64,000 nucleotides of DNA from Adiantum capillus-veneris (GCA_014529385.2 CM043949.1:147787850-147851849), one strand, 5' to 3'. Shown: positions 1-11,672, counted from the first letter of the stretch. The notes: a model not told the origin generated them from the letters alone. Numbers and translations: made by a program.

Positions 1-714
1 AAGGGCATACATCCGGATGATATCTTCTTGCCATTTGCCTGTATGCCCTCTTGATGTCAGAAAGACCCACATGCGGGGGAAGCTCCAAGATGTCGTAGAG
101 ACTGATGGCACTGGCGGTAGCGTTTGCTGCCAAGAACCTACTTCGCACACCTGTGGGGCGATGATGGGTTTGTCGCAGAAACGGAGATTGTGTAGACGAA
201 GAGAGGGAAAGGCACCAACTTGGCTGAGCAGGACGCCCCTTCGTGGGAGCGATCAGATGCTGCGCAGGAAATAGTGTGCCCATGTACGTCTGGTGGAAAT
301 GTGGAGTTTCTAAAGTTGGTAGGCTGATGGCTATGGCGAAGCTCTGCAAGACCAGGTCAGACCGTCGCAGTTCGAGACGTGGCAAACCATGAGAATTTAG
401 GCCTAAAGGCAATGGAAAGAGCAATCTGCAAGGGTCGGCATATTTGCTTTCCCTATTTATAATAACTCATCTTAAACAGCTGGTCTATTACCCATCGTGA
501 CTAGACCTTATCCGACTTGGTCGACGTTGACAGAGTTTCATTCCCAACCATATTGTGAAGTTGTTATTTGCCATTCCTCACATACATGTAACTAGTTTTC
601 ACCAAAAACATGGGTTTAGAGGCGTTTCGCACAAGGCATGGGTTGACCCTCGTTGCACTCGTCACCTCTGTCGGAGTCCGAATTTCTCCTGCCCTACCCC
701 ATGATTAAGTAACA
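1..714. other. Anonymous sequence, no gene seen
   Basis: The open frames here are short and show no recognisable motif, repeat signature or compositional sign of coding. I see nothing I can name. Confidence 0.5.
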
Positions 715-721
715 TGGGATC

Positions 722-915
722 TTAAATGACCCCGAGCGGTGGGATCAACGGATGGGGTTGAGTGAGGGGAATCTCGAGGACGGCGGACGACAGACAAAAG
801 GTCAACTTGGGGTCGCGAGCAGGATTTGAACCCGCGCGGCCGCGGGGAGAGGCACACGCTCCAACCATGTGCACGCGAGCGTTTGGTTGTCCAAGATGGG
901 AAAACATAAATATAT
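722..915 (-). repeat. tRNA-derived SINE-like sequence
   Basis: On the minus strand a B-box-like GGGTTCAAATCC (about 822-833) lies roughly 34 bases downstream of an A-box-like TGGTTGGAGCG. That is the spacing of an internal RNA polymerase III promoter in a tRNA-derived head. The acceptor stem does not pair, so it is not a working tRNA. About 90 further bases downstream could be a SINE body. An A/T-rich stretch lies upstream. I could not find clear target-site duplications. The SINE assignment is inference; an old tRNA pseudogene is the alternative. Confidence 0.42.
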
Positions 916-1194
916 AAATTAAACAAAAATATTGAAAAGTAAACTAGGATGTAAAAAGTAAACTCGGACGCATCGAACGACTAAGCGCCGTTTTGATATT
1001 CGTGTCTCACTTCTCGCCCGTCGATCCCACAGCTCCCACATCATTTAATACCCCGTGTTACTTAGTCATGAGGCCTACCCCCTCTCACTGTAAAACTGCT
1101 AAAAGAGCCGCCATGTTCTTGTGTCTTAGCAATGAGAAGAAAAAAATGCTTTTGTCTCCTCAACCCTCCCTCTCCAGTGTGCGGAGCATCTTTT

Positions 1195-1455
1195 AGTGTA
1201 TTTTTTATTAGCTGAGATTTAGTGCATTTTTAACCGGCTACATTTGCAGAACCTTGCTTAGATTCCACACTTGCTTTGAAGAAAAACGATAACGTTTTAC
1301 AAGTTTCACTGTAATCACCAACAAATGCTTCACGTTTTGACTTAATTACTGGAAAATTTGCAAAGTGTTGTTTAGATTCTAAGCTTCCTTTGAAGAAAAA
1401 CGATAAAATTTTACAACTCTCAGTGTAATTACCAACAACTGTTTCAAATTTAGAC
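1195..1455 (-). repeat. Dispersed repeat family R1, two tandem units
   Basis: Two units about 105 bases apart share TAGATTC followed by a run like CTTTGAAGAAAAACGATAA and then TTTTACAA. Related sequence occurs near 9210-9400, 35225-35350 (opposite orientation) and 41490-41610. On the minus strand both units translate to similar peptides (CKILSFFFKGSLESKQ and CKTLSFFFKASVESKQ). The 35.3-kb copy gives CKILSIFLTASLESGQ. The repeat is seen directly; its class is unknown. Confidence 0.55.
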
Positions 1456-1539
1456 CTAAAAATCGAAAGAGTTGTAAGTAGTTCATCGTTTTCTTCAATG
1501 CCAAAAAATATTTTTGGCAAGCATGGGACAAGACTCACA

Positions 1540-3186
1540 TAGTTGAAAGTTCATGTGGTATGCAATGTACACACGACAAGGAAATTGTTGCTGCATGGAG
1601 AATTAAACGTGGGAGAAATGCCTTGACGGGCACGATTTGCCCGCACTAGTAAGACTCTTAGCATACTTCATCATTGTATCTCCCAGTTTCTAGGAGAAAG
1701 CTTAGGTTCCTTGTTATTAGGGCCCAAAGTGAAAATAGGCCCCCCTAAGGAATTAACTAACCTTGGTAATTATTAAAGGTTTGGGTAATTCCATCCTCAA
1801 ATGTGGCCATTTTGAAAAGATGCATGCATATCTTCCTTCTTTAATGCCACATTCCATAGCTCAAATGTGTGGCACCAAAAGGTCACATCAAACATCTCTT
1901 TTCTTTGGAACCTGCACCCTTATTCTCTCCACTTAGTTTTGGTCCAATGAATTGTGAAAAACACATTAATTCTTCAATTCACTAGTATCACGTGCGGTAG
2001 ATAGGCTGTTATTGTCTCACTTTTTGGCCTGTGGAAGGTCATAGGGTTCGTTGCTACTAGTATCACCGAAGCCTTTGGATTCTTTGACTGGATGAGCTCC
2101 ACATGGCAAGGGTCTTTGTAAACTAACTTTGTGTCCCTTCAATTGTTTCCTTACAACACCTTTTCATAGACATTATGCAAGTTTATTGTTTTCTTATAGT
2201 GATTGGGTCCACTTTTTGTACAAACAATTATAAAATTCTTTTGTCATTCATTTCACAGCATTACATTACTTTGACTTGACTTTCCATTCCTAATTCTTTT
2301 AGAATGCCCATGTGAAGTTTCTGATTGTTTCTTACAATTCACATATAATTTCTTCTAAATCTTAGCAAATATAAGCTTAGTTATGGTATTTAATTGGTGT
2401 TCTTGAGAGGTTTAACAAGAATCCCACATACAAAATCTTGAACTTTTCAAGAGAAAAACTAGGCTAAGTGAGGTTCTTATTTATAGAGTCATTGCCTATT
2501 AGCTTAAAGACCTCCAATAAAGTAAGTGTCTCTAACTATCTCTTCATGTATGAATGTATCCAAACTATCTCTCATTAATTCACATAGGCTATTTAAGAGC
2601 TACTTGGGATAATAATTAGTGATATTTATGAAAACTATAGATACTTTTTTTTACATTGCAAAACTACACACTAAAAATTCTTGTTTAACACACAATATGA
2701 GCTATTACGATGAGCATGACTCCAAAAGGTTACATCAATCAATAAATCATAGCAAACTCCACAAGAAAAATCTTATTAAAGCACTTATATTCTTATTTCC
2801 ATGCTTAAATAGTCACAATTAAATTAACTAGTATGTAACTTGTGCATTGCTACGGTCATAAAATTTTAAAAGAAGAGTTGCAAAATTGTGGGTTCTCCAA
2901 GGGCTTTGTGGTTTTAAAAGCAAAGGTAAGCCCCATGGCCTAGATGTCCCTAACATCAATCGTGGATTATCCACAACTATAGAAAGCTAACTTTAGGGTG
3001 TGGTCACGCGAGGCTCCGTTATAAGTAAGTTGAATGTATAACTGAGCCTTTTAAGTGAAGCAGCTCAGTTCTACTATGCCAAGGCTCTTGTAAGTATGTC
3101 AAAATCGGCATAGTTGCAAAGGCCTATCACTTGTACCTTTTTTTTTAATAAAGCTTGCACATGTTCATGACGTTGTCTGCACCTCT

Positions 3187-3188
<2 letters not shown>
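1540..3188. other. Anonymous AT-rich sequence
   Basis: No gene or mobile-element domain is recognised. Near 2826-2856 there is an ACTAGTATGT motif followed by a TGCATTGCTACGG-like string. It resembles the ACTAGTATGTGACCC sequence at about 33447-33470, so it is probably an end fragment of an uncharacterised dispersed repeat. Confidence 0.4.

Positions 3189-3232
<44 letters not shown>
3189..3232. repeat. (GA)n microsatellite
   Basis: An uninterrupted GA dinucleotide run of about 44 bases. The open frames across it are low-complexity Arg-Glu artefacts. Confidence 0.95.
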
Positions 3233-3233
<1 letters not shown>

Positions 3234-3582
3234 GGTTACATGGCATGGCAGCTGTAGCACATGCAGACCATACATTTTGTCGTGAGGCGCATCCAAGGCC
3301 GGCTCATGGTTGGAGCTCAACCGCTAGGTGGCAGTATCACAGGTTCAGTTTTGGCTCAGTCCCACGACCATGGAGTAGACTCAATAACCATTGAATTTCT
3401 TAAAATAAAGTATAGTAAGCACAAATGTCAATTACTGATAATTGTGCCTCACGTGACCACCACCTTAACTGTGTGGCTCGTTGTATGTAATGTTGCTTAT
3501 AAAGTGTGTACAATGAGGTTGGTCCAGCCAAGGAGTGTTTTGTATGTTGACCACATCCCCTGTGTGTGTGTGTGTGTGAGTG

Positions 3583-3750
3583 AGAGAGAGAGAGAATACC
3601 AAATAATAGATTATGAGATTTTAAATCTCTATGAGAGAAAGAATAGCAAATAACAAATTATGAACATTAATTTAAATCTCTTTGAGTTAAAGAATATAAT
3701 AACAAATTATAAACATTAGTTTAAATCTCTTTGAGAGAGAGAATAAGTAA
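3583..3750. repeat. Short tandem repeat, ~50-bp period
   Basis: The string TTAAATCTCT recurs at 3621, 3672 and 3721. Each is followed by a GAG-rich stretch, then an AATA-rich stretch and CAAATTAT. This gives about three units with a period near 50 bases, starting in a GT/GA microsatellite at about 3559-3595. Confidence 0.75.
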
Positions 3751-4966
3751 GCTTTTAATGGTGTTTATCATGTCAATGCCAAGGGGCTAATGCAGGATAT
3801 TTCCGTATGGTAAGTGCAATGCAATGGGTAATGCAAAAACAAGAAAAACAAGTCTCCTTATTTTTATAAAAGCCACTATCAAACTTGTCAACTATGTTGT
3901 TTAATAGTAAAGAAAGAAGATGTGCAAGAGAAAAGAGTATTTTTAGAAGGTTACATGCTCTTACTATATTGTCAATATCTAAGAATAGCATATTGTTTTA
4001 TATGATTCATATCTCAATGGTACAGTTTAGCGTTCTACTCTTTTTAAGGCCTGCAATAAGTCACAAATCACAACCTATGATCCTTCGTGAAACATCCATA
4101 TCCCAAATTCCCACTAGCTTATCTGATTCACACATGTTATCGCAATGCCAAGAATATTATAAACCTTCCTCACACTATGTACATCTTGATCTCAATATAG
4201 TAGCTTTGATAATCAACAAACACAAACTTTATCGGCTTGCCACCATTTCTCCTTTGTAAATTTGTCTTTGCCACCATCCATTTGATGGGTTGTACTCAAT
4301 CTTTATAGCTATATGGACATGCACATCCACGCTTTGCTACAATTTAGTCCGTTTGATTATAAATTAAAATACCACAAACCTACTTTGCCATATTTTTTTC
4401 CTCTTATGCCTACATCAAAATGCATTGGCCTCACTATTGGCTTGAATATGTCACCATGCCTCACATGGACCCCTTACATATTGTCATAACCGAAAGAGAC
4501 ATCCTTCTTATTCTTCATAGTGCCATATGAGGTATCTTTTTAGTTAGCTCCCTACCTTACCTAATCCCCTATTCCTTTCTTGAGATAGTAGCTACGTGTA
4601 AGCACCAAACTTGGTTTTTCACTTAAATATTGAGCTCATACTCTTTAATTTCTAAACAATTCCAAGTTCTTCAAAAGACACTTCAAATCCCAATAGAGTC
4701 TAAACTCGCTCTTCATTACATAAGTTTTTCTTTTAGGGCTTTCTATACCAACAAAGCCCGATCTTTCTATCGTGGTAACACATAGACACTTGCCTATCTT
4801 GCTTCCACTTCTAAGAAGATGTCTATTTTCTTGGAAAGGTAATATAACTGGTTTCATTTTTCCTTGCACATTAAATAGTTCCCACAATATTTCTATATTT
4901 CAAAACCTTGAGCTTACACAGTCTAATGGAAGATATGTTGTGAGTGTGTAGGAAGGACCTCCTTCG
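3751..4966. other. Anonymous sequence upstream of the Copia element
   Basis: AT-rich sequence without a convincing coding frame or repeat signature. Its last bases (CTTCG at 4962-4966) form the left target-site duplication of the Copia element that follows. Confidence 0.4.
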
Positions 4967-5159
4967 TGTTGGGGTATAAAGCCCAATGTGGTCGCCCAGG
5001 TAAGTGGGCGGGCCACCAGGTATGTACACATATTCTTTTGTAAAAACCTAATAAGAACTCACTATGCTCTACAGATTACAGTAGAGCGAGTTCACCATAT
5101 CGTTGTGCTCTTCTTCTCGCACTCTCTCTCGCGTCGTACTTCCGCTTGATACTCCTTCA
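4967..5159 (+). repeat. Copia 5' LTR
   Basis: 193 bp, starting TGTTGGGGTATAAAGCC and ending ACTCCTTCA, so it has the TG...CA ends. It matches the copy at 8215-8407 with few differences, mostly in GGCCACCAGG against GGCCGTCAAG and near the 3' end. The GTATAAAG near its start resembles a TATA box. Confidence 0.93.
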
Positions 5160-5161
5160 AC

Positions 5162-5173
5162 TAGTATCAGAGC
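5162..5173 (+). other. Copia primer-binding site (initiator tRNA-Met)
   Basis: TAGTATCAGAGC lies just after the 5' LTR. It differs by one base from the usual plant Copia site TGGTATCAGAGC, which pairs with the 3' end of initiator tRNA-Met. Confidence 0.85.
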
Positions 5174-6254
5174 TCAGATCGAGGCTCGGGGCAGCACTGC
5201 AGGAGGCTAGAGTCACCAGCTCAGATTGGAGTGAAATTCGACAGGCAAAGACACGGCCCCAAATCTTGTGGGACAGCCCGAAGGATTTGGTGTGCTCAGA
5301 ATTTCATTCCGAGGTCATCTCGGCCACCGTTCAGCTTCGGCAAAGTTCTGCGCATGCCATTTTCGACTACGTGGTCTCAGCGGGTGGAGATCCGACTCTG
5401 CAAATTTGGGGTTTTCGGCCTACGACTGCAGGTGTTGAGGATATCGACACTCCCAGAGTGTTGATTTGTGGCTGTCTACACATCGAAGGACGGCTCATAG
5501 TTCTTGGAGGCATGTCACATACGACACGAGCGCATCTACACACAGACTGTAGGCGACATCCACTAGTTCATCAGGTAGCTTGTGTTTGCTGCTTGATATT
5601 CCAGATTTCATCCTGACATTGCAGGTACTTCCACATGGGATGTATTGTCAGAGATGATGTATGTCTGTTGAGGGTTTGCTGGCTGTGAGTCACGCAGCAA
5701 ACAACCGCCGTAGCGGTTACAGCATACAGTGGGAAATTTGTGGATGTATGACTTTGTGGGAAGTCTATGTACTATCAGATTTACTGTAGCCTTTGTTGAG
5801 GGTCAAGTGAGGTTTTATTGAGCTGGGGGATTCTCGAATGTTGAGATCCTTTCAGTGATACAGGTCTTGGAGCGATCCCTCGAGCACCCTTAGATAGGCA
5901 GCTAGGATGTATTGACTGTGAGTTAGACAGTTGGGATTGCATCTTTGCTTTACTGCCGTTGAGGCATTGTCGCAGTCTATGCTTACAGGACAGTGCAGGA
6001 CAGTGAGAGACAGTACAGGTGCAGGACAGGTTTACCCACAGCTTACAGTGTTAGAGAGATAGTGGTTTTTTGAGCTGTTTTTGGTCTGTTTTTTAGTACA
6101 CCACAGCCATTTTACAAAGGAGACTGCCAAAATTTCTGCAGAATCTGAAGCTTTCTTGGTTCATTTGACAGGTTGATATTGGTTCAGAGGTCAGTTTACA
6201 GGGGAAACTCTGCCGAATTTTTCCCAGGAAAGTAAACTACTGTGAAGCGTAGCT
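5174..6254 (+). other. Long Copia leader without a clear gene
   Basis: The roughly 1.1 kb between primer site and gag start contains open frames up to 156 codons, none with recognisable domains. Near its end (about 6201-6230) is the string GGGGAAACTCTGCC followed by a TTTTCCCA-type stretch. The same combination occurs upstream of gag in the unrelated Gypsy element C near 48258-48287. Confidence 0.55.
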
Positions 6255-6992
6255 ATGGCTGGATCACAGGACACTGCTCTTTACAATATCAAGAAGCTGG
6301 ATGGAACCAATTTCCCATTGTGGAAGAAGTATATTTGGCACGTGTTGGTACAAAAGAAGCAGATAAAACCTATAAAGCTCAAGGGGATAAAACCAGAAGA
6401 TATGGACGAAGATGAATGGGCTACCATTATGCTGACTTTGGTAGAAAGCGTTTACTTCAATGTAGCAGACGAGATGTCGGCTTATCAAGCATGGTTAAAG
6501 CTGAGTGATCTTTATGAGAAGCAGAGTGCAGCTTCACAGGTATACTAGCTTAAGAAGCTTGTTGACTTGAAGATGAAAGAAGGGACACCTATGTCCAGTC
6601 ATCTGAATGAATTCAACACAATCTATAGTCAGTTGTCAGCTCAAGGTGTCAAGTTTGATGAACCTGTTAGAGCTATGTTCCTGTTGATCACATTGCCGGA
6701 AAGTTGGGACACTTTTTGCACAGCTTTGAGTAATTCTGCACCTCCAAATGGTTTGAACATAGCAGGTGTAGAAGGAAGTCTGCTTACTGAAGAAACCAAT
6801 AGAAAGACAATGGACGAAGGCAAAGGAACAGCCTTAGTTGTCAGGGGAAGGACCAAAGAAAAGTACAAAGGTGGAAAGAGGAATCAGTCTCGTAGCAAGT
6901 CCCGCAGTGCTAAAGGCAAGAGTGACATAGAATGCTACCATTGTGGCAAGAAGGGTCACATGAAAAGAGACTGCAGAGAATGGAAAGCATAA
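6255..6992 (+). pseudogene. gag: Copia gag polyprotein, one premature stop
   Basis: Gag would form the virus-like particle and bind the element RNA in the cytoplasm. The start at 6255 gives MAGSQDTALYNIKKLDGTNF, matching the typical Copia gag opening (LDGTNF.LWK). A TAG at 6546-6548 interrupts the frame. It continues in the same frame through the UBN2-type gag core and a Lys/Arg-rich stretch to the zinc knuckle CYHCGKKGHMKRDC (CX2CX4HX4C) at about 6931-6972. A stop follows at 6990, where an intact element would run on into protease. The family assignment is secure; the function is lost. Confidence 0.88.
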
Positions 6993-7075
6993 AAAAGCAA
7001 AGAGAAAGCTGAAGACCATGGTGAGAAGAACAAGTCCTCAGTGAAGATTCAAGAAATAAATGTGACAAACACTTT

Positions 7076-8125
7076 ATGCTTTCTCAAGGCTACAAACGTA
7101 GTGAGTTCGATCACTGTCTATATACAAAGAAGGCTAAGGATGGTAGTTGGCTGATCCTTATTTTGTATGTGGATGACATGTTGATTGCTGGCAAGCACTT
7201 GGAAGAAATTTCAGATTTGAAGTCAAAGATGGAAAAATCGTTTGACATGAAAGACATGGGTGAGGCAAGTCATATACTTGGTATGCGTATTGAAAGAGAC
7301 AAATCAAAGAAGTTGATTTGGTTGTCTCAAATAGAGTATATTGACAAGGTTTTGCAACGTTTCAATATGGAGAAGGGAAAGGCATTGAGTGTTCCATTGC
7401 CACCATATGTGAAACTTAGCAAACAAGATTGTCCTGTGTCTGAGGAAGAACAGGCTGAAATGGATAAGATTCCATATGCGTCTGCAGTGGGTAGTTTGAT
7501 GTATGCAATGATTGCTACTCGCCCAGACATTGCATTTGCAGTGGGAGTAGTAAGTCGATACATGTCAAACCCAGGCAAGAAACATTGGGAGGCAGTGAAA
7601 GGAATATTGAGATACCTGAAAGCTACAAAGAGTATGCGTATATGCTATGGGAGTCAGGAGCTAAGTGTAAAGGGTTTTTTAGACTCAGATTATGCAGGTG
7701 ACTTAGACAACCGAAGGTCTACGTCAGGGTATGTCTTTACATTGGCTGGTGGAGCAGTATCATGGCGTTCTAGATTACAAGATTGTGTTACTCAGTCTAC
7801 TACAGAGGCTGAATATGTTGCAGCATCAGAGGCATGCAAAGAATCAATTTGGCTTAATCGACTAGTAACATATTTGGGAATCAAAGAAGAGATGCCTGTG
7901 TTATATTGTGATAGTCAAAGTGCTATACAATTGGCTCGCAATCCAGTTTATCACTCAAAGACAAAGCATGTGGATGTGAAGTATCATTTCATGAAGGAAA
8001 TGCTCGAGGATAAGCAACTTCAGCTTGTCAAAGTTCACACCACAAAAAATCCTTCTGATCTACTTACAAAAGGACTTCCCTCAGAGAGCTTTGCGCATTT
8101 TCGCAAGCAGTTAGGTGTAGGATAG
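7076..8125 (+). pseudogene. pol: Copia RT C-terminal part and RNase H
   Basis: The frame begins in the reverse transcriptase palm (LSQGYKRSEFDHC), carries the catalytic YVDDM at about 7164-7178 and continues through the thumb (SQIEYIDKVLQRF and GSLMYAMIATRPDIAFAVG). The RNase H domain follows, with the conserved FLDSDYAGD, TEAEYVAASEA and the TKHVDVKYHF tail. This 349-codon part is uninterrupted and ends at a natural pol stop. The fingers and first palm motifs of RT, the integrase and the protease are missing. The ATG at 7076 is an incidental codon, not a real start. The reading frame is well kept, so the deletion is probably fairly recent. Confidence 0.92.
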
Positions 8126-8201
8126 TACATCACTTCTCTACATCTCTTGTATATTAGCTTGTATAGTAGCTTCTCTCACACTTAAAGTACCACATTGGAC
8201 T

Positions 8202-8214
8202 TTAAGTGGGAGGT
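8202..8214 (+). other. Copia polypurine tract
   Basis: The purine-rich AAGTGGGAGG lies immediately upstream of the 3' LTR. It is the expected primer for plus-strand DNA synthesis. Confidence 0.8.
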
Positions 8215-8407
8215 TGTTGGGGTATAAAGCCCAATGTGGTCGCCCAGGTAAGTGGGCGGGCCGTCAAGTATGTACACATATTCTTTTGTAAAAACCTAAT
8301 AAGAACTCACTATGCTCTACACATTACAGTAGAGCGAGTTCACCATATCGTCGTGCTCTTCTTCTCGCACTCTCTCTCGCATCGCACTTCCGGTCGATAC
8401 TCCTTCA
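8215..8407 (+). repeat. Copia 3' LTR
   Basis: The 193-bp partner of the LTR at 4967-5159, with the same TGTT start and CCTTCA end. Confidence 0.93.
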
Positions 8408-8597
8408 CTTTGCTCCTAATGTCCATTGCATAGCTAAGCAAGGTGCAAGAAGAGCAACCACCGATGACACCAATTGTGTGATAGGGATCTGAGAAATGAA
8501 AGGCCAAAAAGCATAGTCGCAAGGCCAATCTCGTCACATGCAAAGGAGAAGCGTTGAAAGGGAACTAACACAACTTCCATGGGGGTTGGACGCGAGT

Positions 8598-8599
<2 letters not shown>

Positions 8600-8679
<80 letters not shown>

Positions 8680-8685
8680 ACACGA
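8600..8685. repeat. (CT)n(CA)n compound microsatellite
   Basis: About 35 bases of CT followed directly by about 50 bases of CA. Confidence 0.95.
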
Positions 8686-8689
8686 GAGT

Positions 8690-9209
8690 TGTGGCCACCG
8701 AGTTGGGACTAGGAGCCCTAGACTTGTGATGATGTAGTTCTAACTTCTCTTGCAAGACAAGTTTCCAACCTCATGCTGCCTAACCAGTAGTGGCATGGGA
8801 ATAGCGGAGACAGCTATCTTGATTATCGATGCCTGTGAGGGTCTACATTCCTGAAAGTGGTGCCTCACCCACGTGCAAGAGAGAGAGAGAGAGCACTTTT
8901 TGTTGCGTGGAAGGCTTCAGTGCTCGAGGATTTCTCAAGATCAATAAAGAAGTAGTATAGATATCAAAGTACTAAATTTGAGGGCTGGAGTTTCTTTGTG
9001 TCCTTCAAAAGGTAAAGTAGAGTAACCCTTTAAGTGACACATGGATGCCTCTAGGGCTCATCTCTCTCTTTCTTTCTCTAACACACACACATACCAGTGC
9101 GCCATGCAAGGGTGTAGCAGATTTTCAATAGGTGTACTTGGGGTGGTGAGAGAGTGATTGTGGATGTACTGGGCATTCAACTTTTCTACTTCTATCATGC
9201 TCTTCTACT
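8690..9209. other. Anonymous sequence between microsatellites
   Basis: No gene, RNA or element domain seen. It holds a short GA run near 8878-8894 and a CT/CA patch near 9061-9092. Confidence 0.4.
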
Positions 9210-9400
9210 TTGGGGCTATTTGAGATTCCCAATGTTTGCAATAAGCCATGTTTAGTGTATTTTTGCCACTAAAATTACAATTTTTTTGCTAGAGTTCAAG
9301 CTTGCCAATGAAGAAAATTCACAAAATTTTGCATTTTTATTGTCAATACTATCAATTCTTCAAATTTCGATATAAAATTCAAAAGTGTGCTTTATTGTGC
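9210..9400 (-). repeat. Dispersed repeat family R1 copy
   Basis: It shares GGGGCTATTTGAGAT, GTTTAGTGTATTTTTGCC and a GAAGAAAATTCACAAAATTTTG-like stretch (written here only as similarity) with the copies near 1.2 kb and 41.5 kb. It is more diverged than the 1.2-kb units. Confidence 0.45.
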
Positions 9401-9481
9401 AATTTTTTATTTTAAGATATCTTCTATTAGAAAATTTATTTTTGGTAGGTCCTATTCAAGAAACATCCCCCCCTTCTTTCT

Positions 9482-9485
<4 letters not shown>

Positions 9486-9565
<80 letters not shown>
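9486..9565. repeat. (GT)n microsatellite
   Basis: About 80 bases of nearly pure GT. Confidence 0.95.
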
Positions 9566-9566
<1 letters not shown>

Positions 9567-10166
9567 TCTGTGCACGCTCAGGTGTAGGTAGCGCCAATCG
9601 ACTCCGAGATCATTCGACTCTGACCCTTTGTGCAAAACTACAGCATGCAATGTGCACATTCTCGGGGCTAGAAGGAAAATTATACATGAAGGTTCCAAGT
9701 GCGATATTTTAGCTCAACATTATACAATGCGTGAAATCTTTGAAAGTTCTATATTTTTTGAAGCTCAAGTATAAATTTCAAGGTTAGAAAGGAAAAGGGA
9801 GTTCTTTATGCTCCGCTCAATCTAGCCCGGGCACATCCCAATGGGATCAACATTGGGGTGATTCAAACCATCAAATTTGGATTGTTGAGTAATATCACGG
9901 CGAAAAAGAAAATTTGGGCCAACAAGAAAATTAGAGCTAGTCAAGATTGTCTCACACCTTGCACGTCAAAGCCACGACTTGCCCTATTAAAGGCATGAGC
10001 TCTAACCACCACACTTACATGCTTTCATTGAAGATCATGGTACTCCTTTTCATTACATTGTAAGTGCAGAGTCATTAGTAAATTTGGGTGCCGATTGCAT
10101 GGTCTACAATGCATGTGTGTCATGATCTGTCACCTCCACCTTTGATCCCATTTAACCATGCCCATG
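9566..10166. other. Anonymous sequence
   Basis: No gene is seen. A weak minus-strand tRNA-like string with TGGTTAGAGCT lies near 9965-10015, but it has no proper B box and is not called. Confidence 0.35.
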
Positions 10167-11045
10167 TCATATAGTCTCGGTGTTCTTTACGGCCTTAAAA
10201 ATGCGAAGTAGGGCCACTCCTTACAAAAACAAAAGTAATCACCCTTCAAAATAGAAGGCTAGAGTGAAGCTCCACGGCCTTGCTAAAGAGTTTAAATAAT
10301 ATAAATATAGATATAGTACTAGAATTGTGACTTTTTGACAGAACTAAGACGTCAAAACTAAGTCTTTTTATTTTCTACCACCAGAGTACCTACTACTTAC
10401 CCTTCACTTTTACATTTCAAACAAAATGAGTTGCTACTTGCCCCTCACTTTTACATTTCAAACCAATTGTTTCTTAAGGTTTTTGAAATGAAGCCAAACG
10501 TGATTATTTGCAGAGTAGGCCAGTGTATATTTATGATGTTCTTAACACTATCCACTCACAACTATGAGTTTTGCAAAAAAAAAAAGAAAAAAGGTTTTTG
10601 AAATGAAGGAGAGAGTGACACATCATGCCCTCTCCTTCCTTGAAAATTAAGCTAAATCATATATAGTATAGATATAGATATAGATGTCATATAGTGCTCG
10701 GTGTTCTTTATGGCCTTCAAAATGCAAAGTAGAGCCACCCCTTACAAAAACAAAAGTAATAACCCTTCAAAATTGAAGGCTGGAGTGAAACTCCATGGCC
10801 TTGTTAAAGAGTTTAAATAATATAAATATAGATATAGTACTCAGTATTGTGACTTTTCGACAGAACGAAGAAGTCAAAACTAAGTCTTTGCATTTTCTAC
10901 CATCAGAGTATCTGCTACTTGCCCTTCATTTTACATTTCAAACCAAATGAGTTGCTACTTACCCTTCACTTTTACATTTCAAACCAAATGGATGCCCTCT
11001 CCTTCCTTGAAAATTTTAAGCTCAATTATATAGTATAGATGTCAT
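10167..11045 (+). repeat. Tandem array of GTCATATAGT units, left part
   Basis: Units begin GTCATATAGTGCTCGG (10167 and 10687). They contain CAAAAGTAAT, an AATATAAATATAGATATAG stretch, GACTTTTTGACAGAAC, repeated CTTTTACATTTCAAACC and a CCCTCTCCTTCCTTGA block, and end in TATAGTATAGAT. The next unit is split after GTCAT at 11045 by the giant Gypsy element and resumes at 32570. This proves the array predates the insertion. No coding capacity is seen. Confidence 0.85.
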
Positions 11046-11672
11046 TGTTGTGGCGGTTACGCCGCTAGCGGTGGCTATGATAGCGAGAACTCAACCAACA
11101 AACAAGATTGTTAGACGAGGACGGAGCTTGACCCGCAGGTGCATGGAAACAAATAGATGAGTGTCAAATCACCTACTCGACCTTCTAACCACAATCACTA
11201 CCAAAGAAATCAAATCTAAGTTCTCAAATATGCAAGTGACTGAAATTCGTACTATGAACGAATGCTATCCGAAACATGATCTAGAGTCATCGAATCAGCC
11301 TCAAACTCAAAGGGGGGTCTCTACACTAGGTAAGGACAATACCCTATGAATCTACAATACAATCTCAACTTGTAACTACTCCGTGCGGTAAACGCGTATG
11401 AAGACAGCAGGCCAAAAAATACAGGTGACCGAATCTCGACTCCAATGGTTCTAATGTGTAGCTCTACTCGCTGCGGTTCTATAGATATATGGCACACTCA
11501 ATTCCGACACACAGGTAGGGAGAAAACTCGCATAGAAGCTCGTGGGAGCTCACCTCGCGTAGAAGCCGAATGCGCGCACGCTTGGTATCGGTGCGTAGCT
11601 CTCGCCGTTGCTAACACAATGGCGGTGTCGCTTCTCCAGTGGTGGCTCCGTAGCTCGCGTAGCAAGAGGATA

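Larger units (their letters stand above)
4967..8407 (+). mobile_element. Internally deleted Ty1/Copia LTR retrotransposon
   Basis: The element is 3441 bp with two 193-bp LTRs. A TAGTATCAGAGC primer site follows the 5' LTR and an AAGTGGGAGG polypurine tract precedes the 3' LTR. Flanks CTTCG and CTTTG agree at 4 of 5 bases, consistent with an ageing 5-bp target-site duplication. Inside are a gag frame with a zinc knuckle and the C-terminal end of RT plus RNase H. Protease, integrase and most of RT are absent, with the deletion join near 7066-7074. It therefore cannot supply its own proteins; any mobility would need a helper. The 1.1-kb leader before gag is long for this superfamily. Confidence 0.93.

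Noticed and set aside
4-27. Palindrome-like string at the window start (CATCCGGATG, GATGATATCT)
   Set aside because: The right half resembles the Gypsy palindrome, but the left half does not align without shifts. It may be chance.
5146-5616. 156-codon frame in the Copia leader
   Set aside because: It starts inside the LTR, spans the primer site and has no domain.
9960-10015. tRNA-like string on the minus strand (TGGTTAGAGCT)
   Set aside because: No credible B box or T arm, and no acceptor pairing.
10167-11045. CRISPR-like or satellite array
   Set aside because: Units are long, few and diverged, with no short direct repeats and spacers. The context is eukaryotic.
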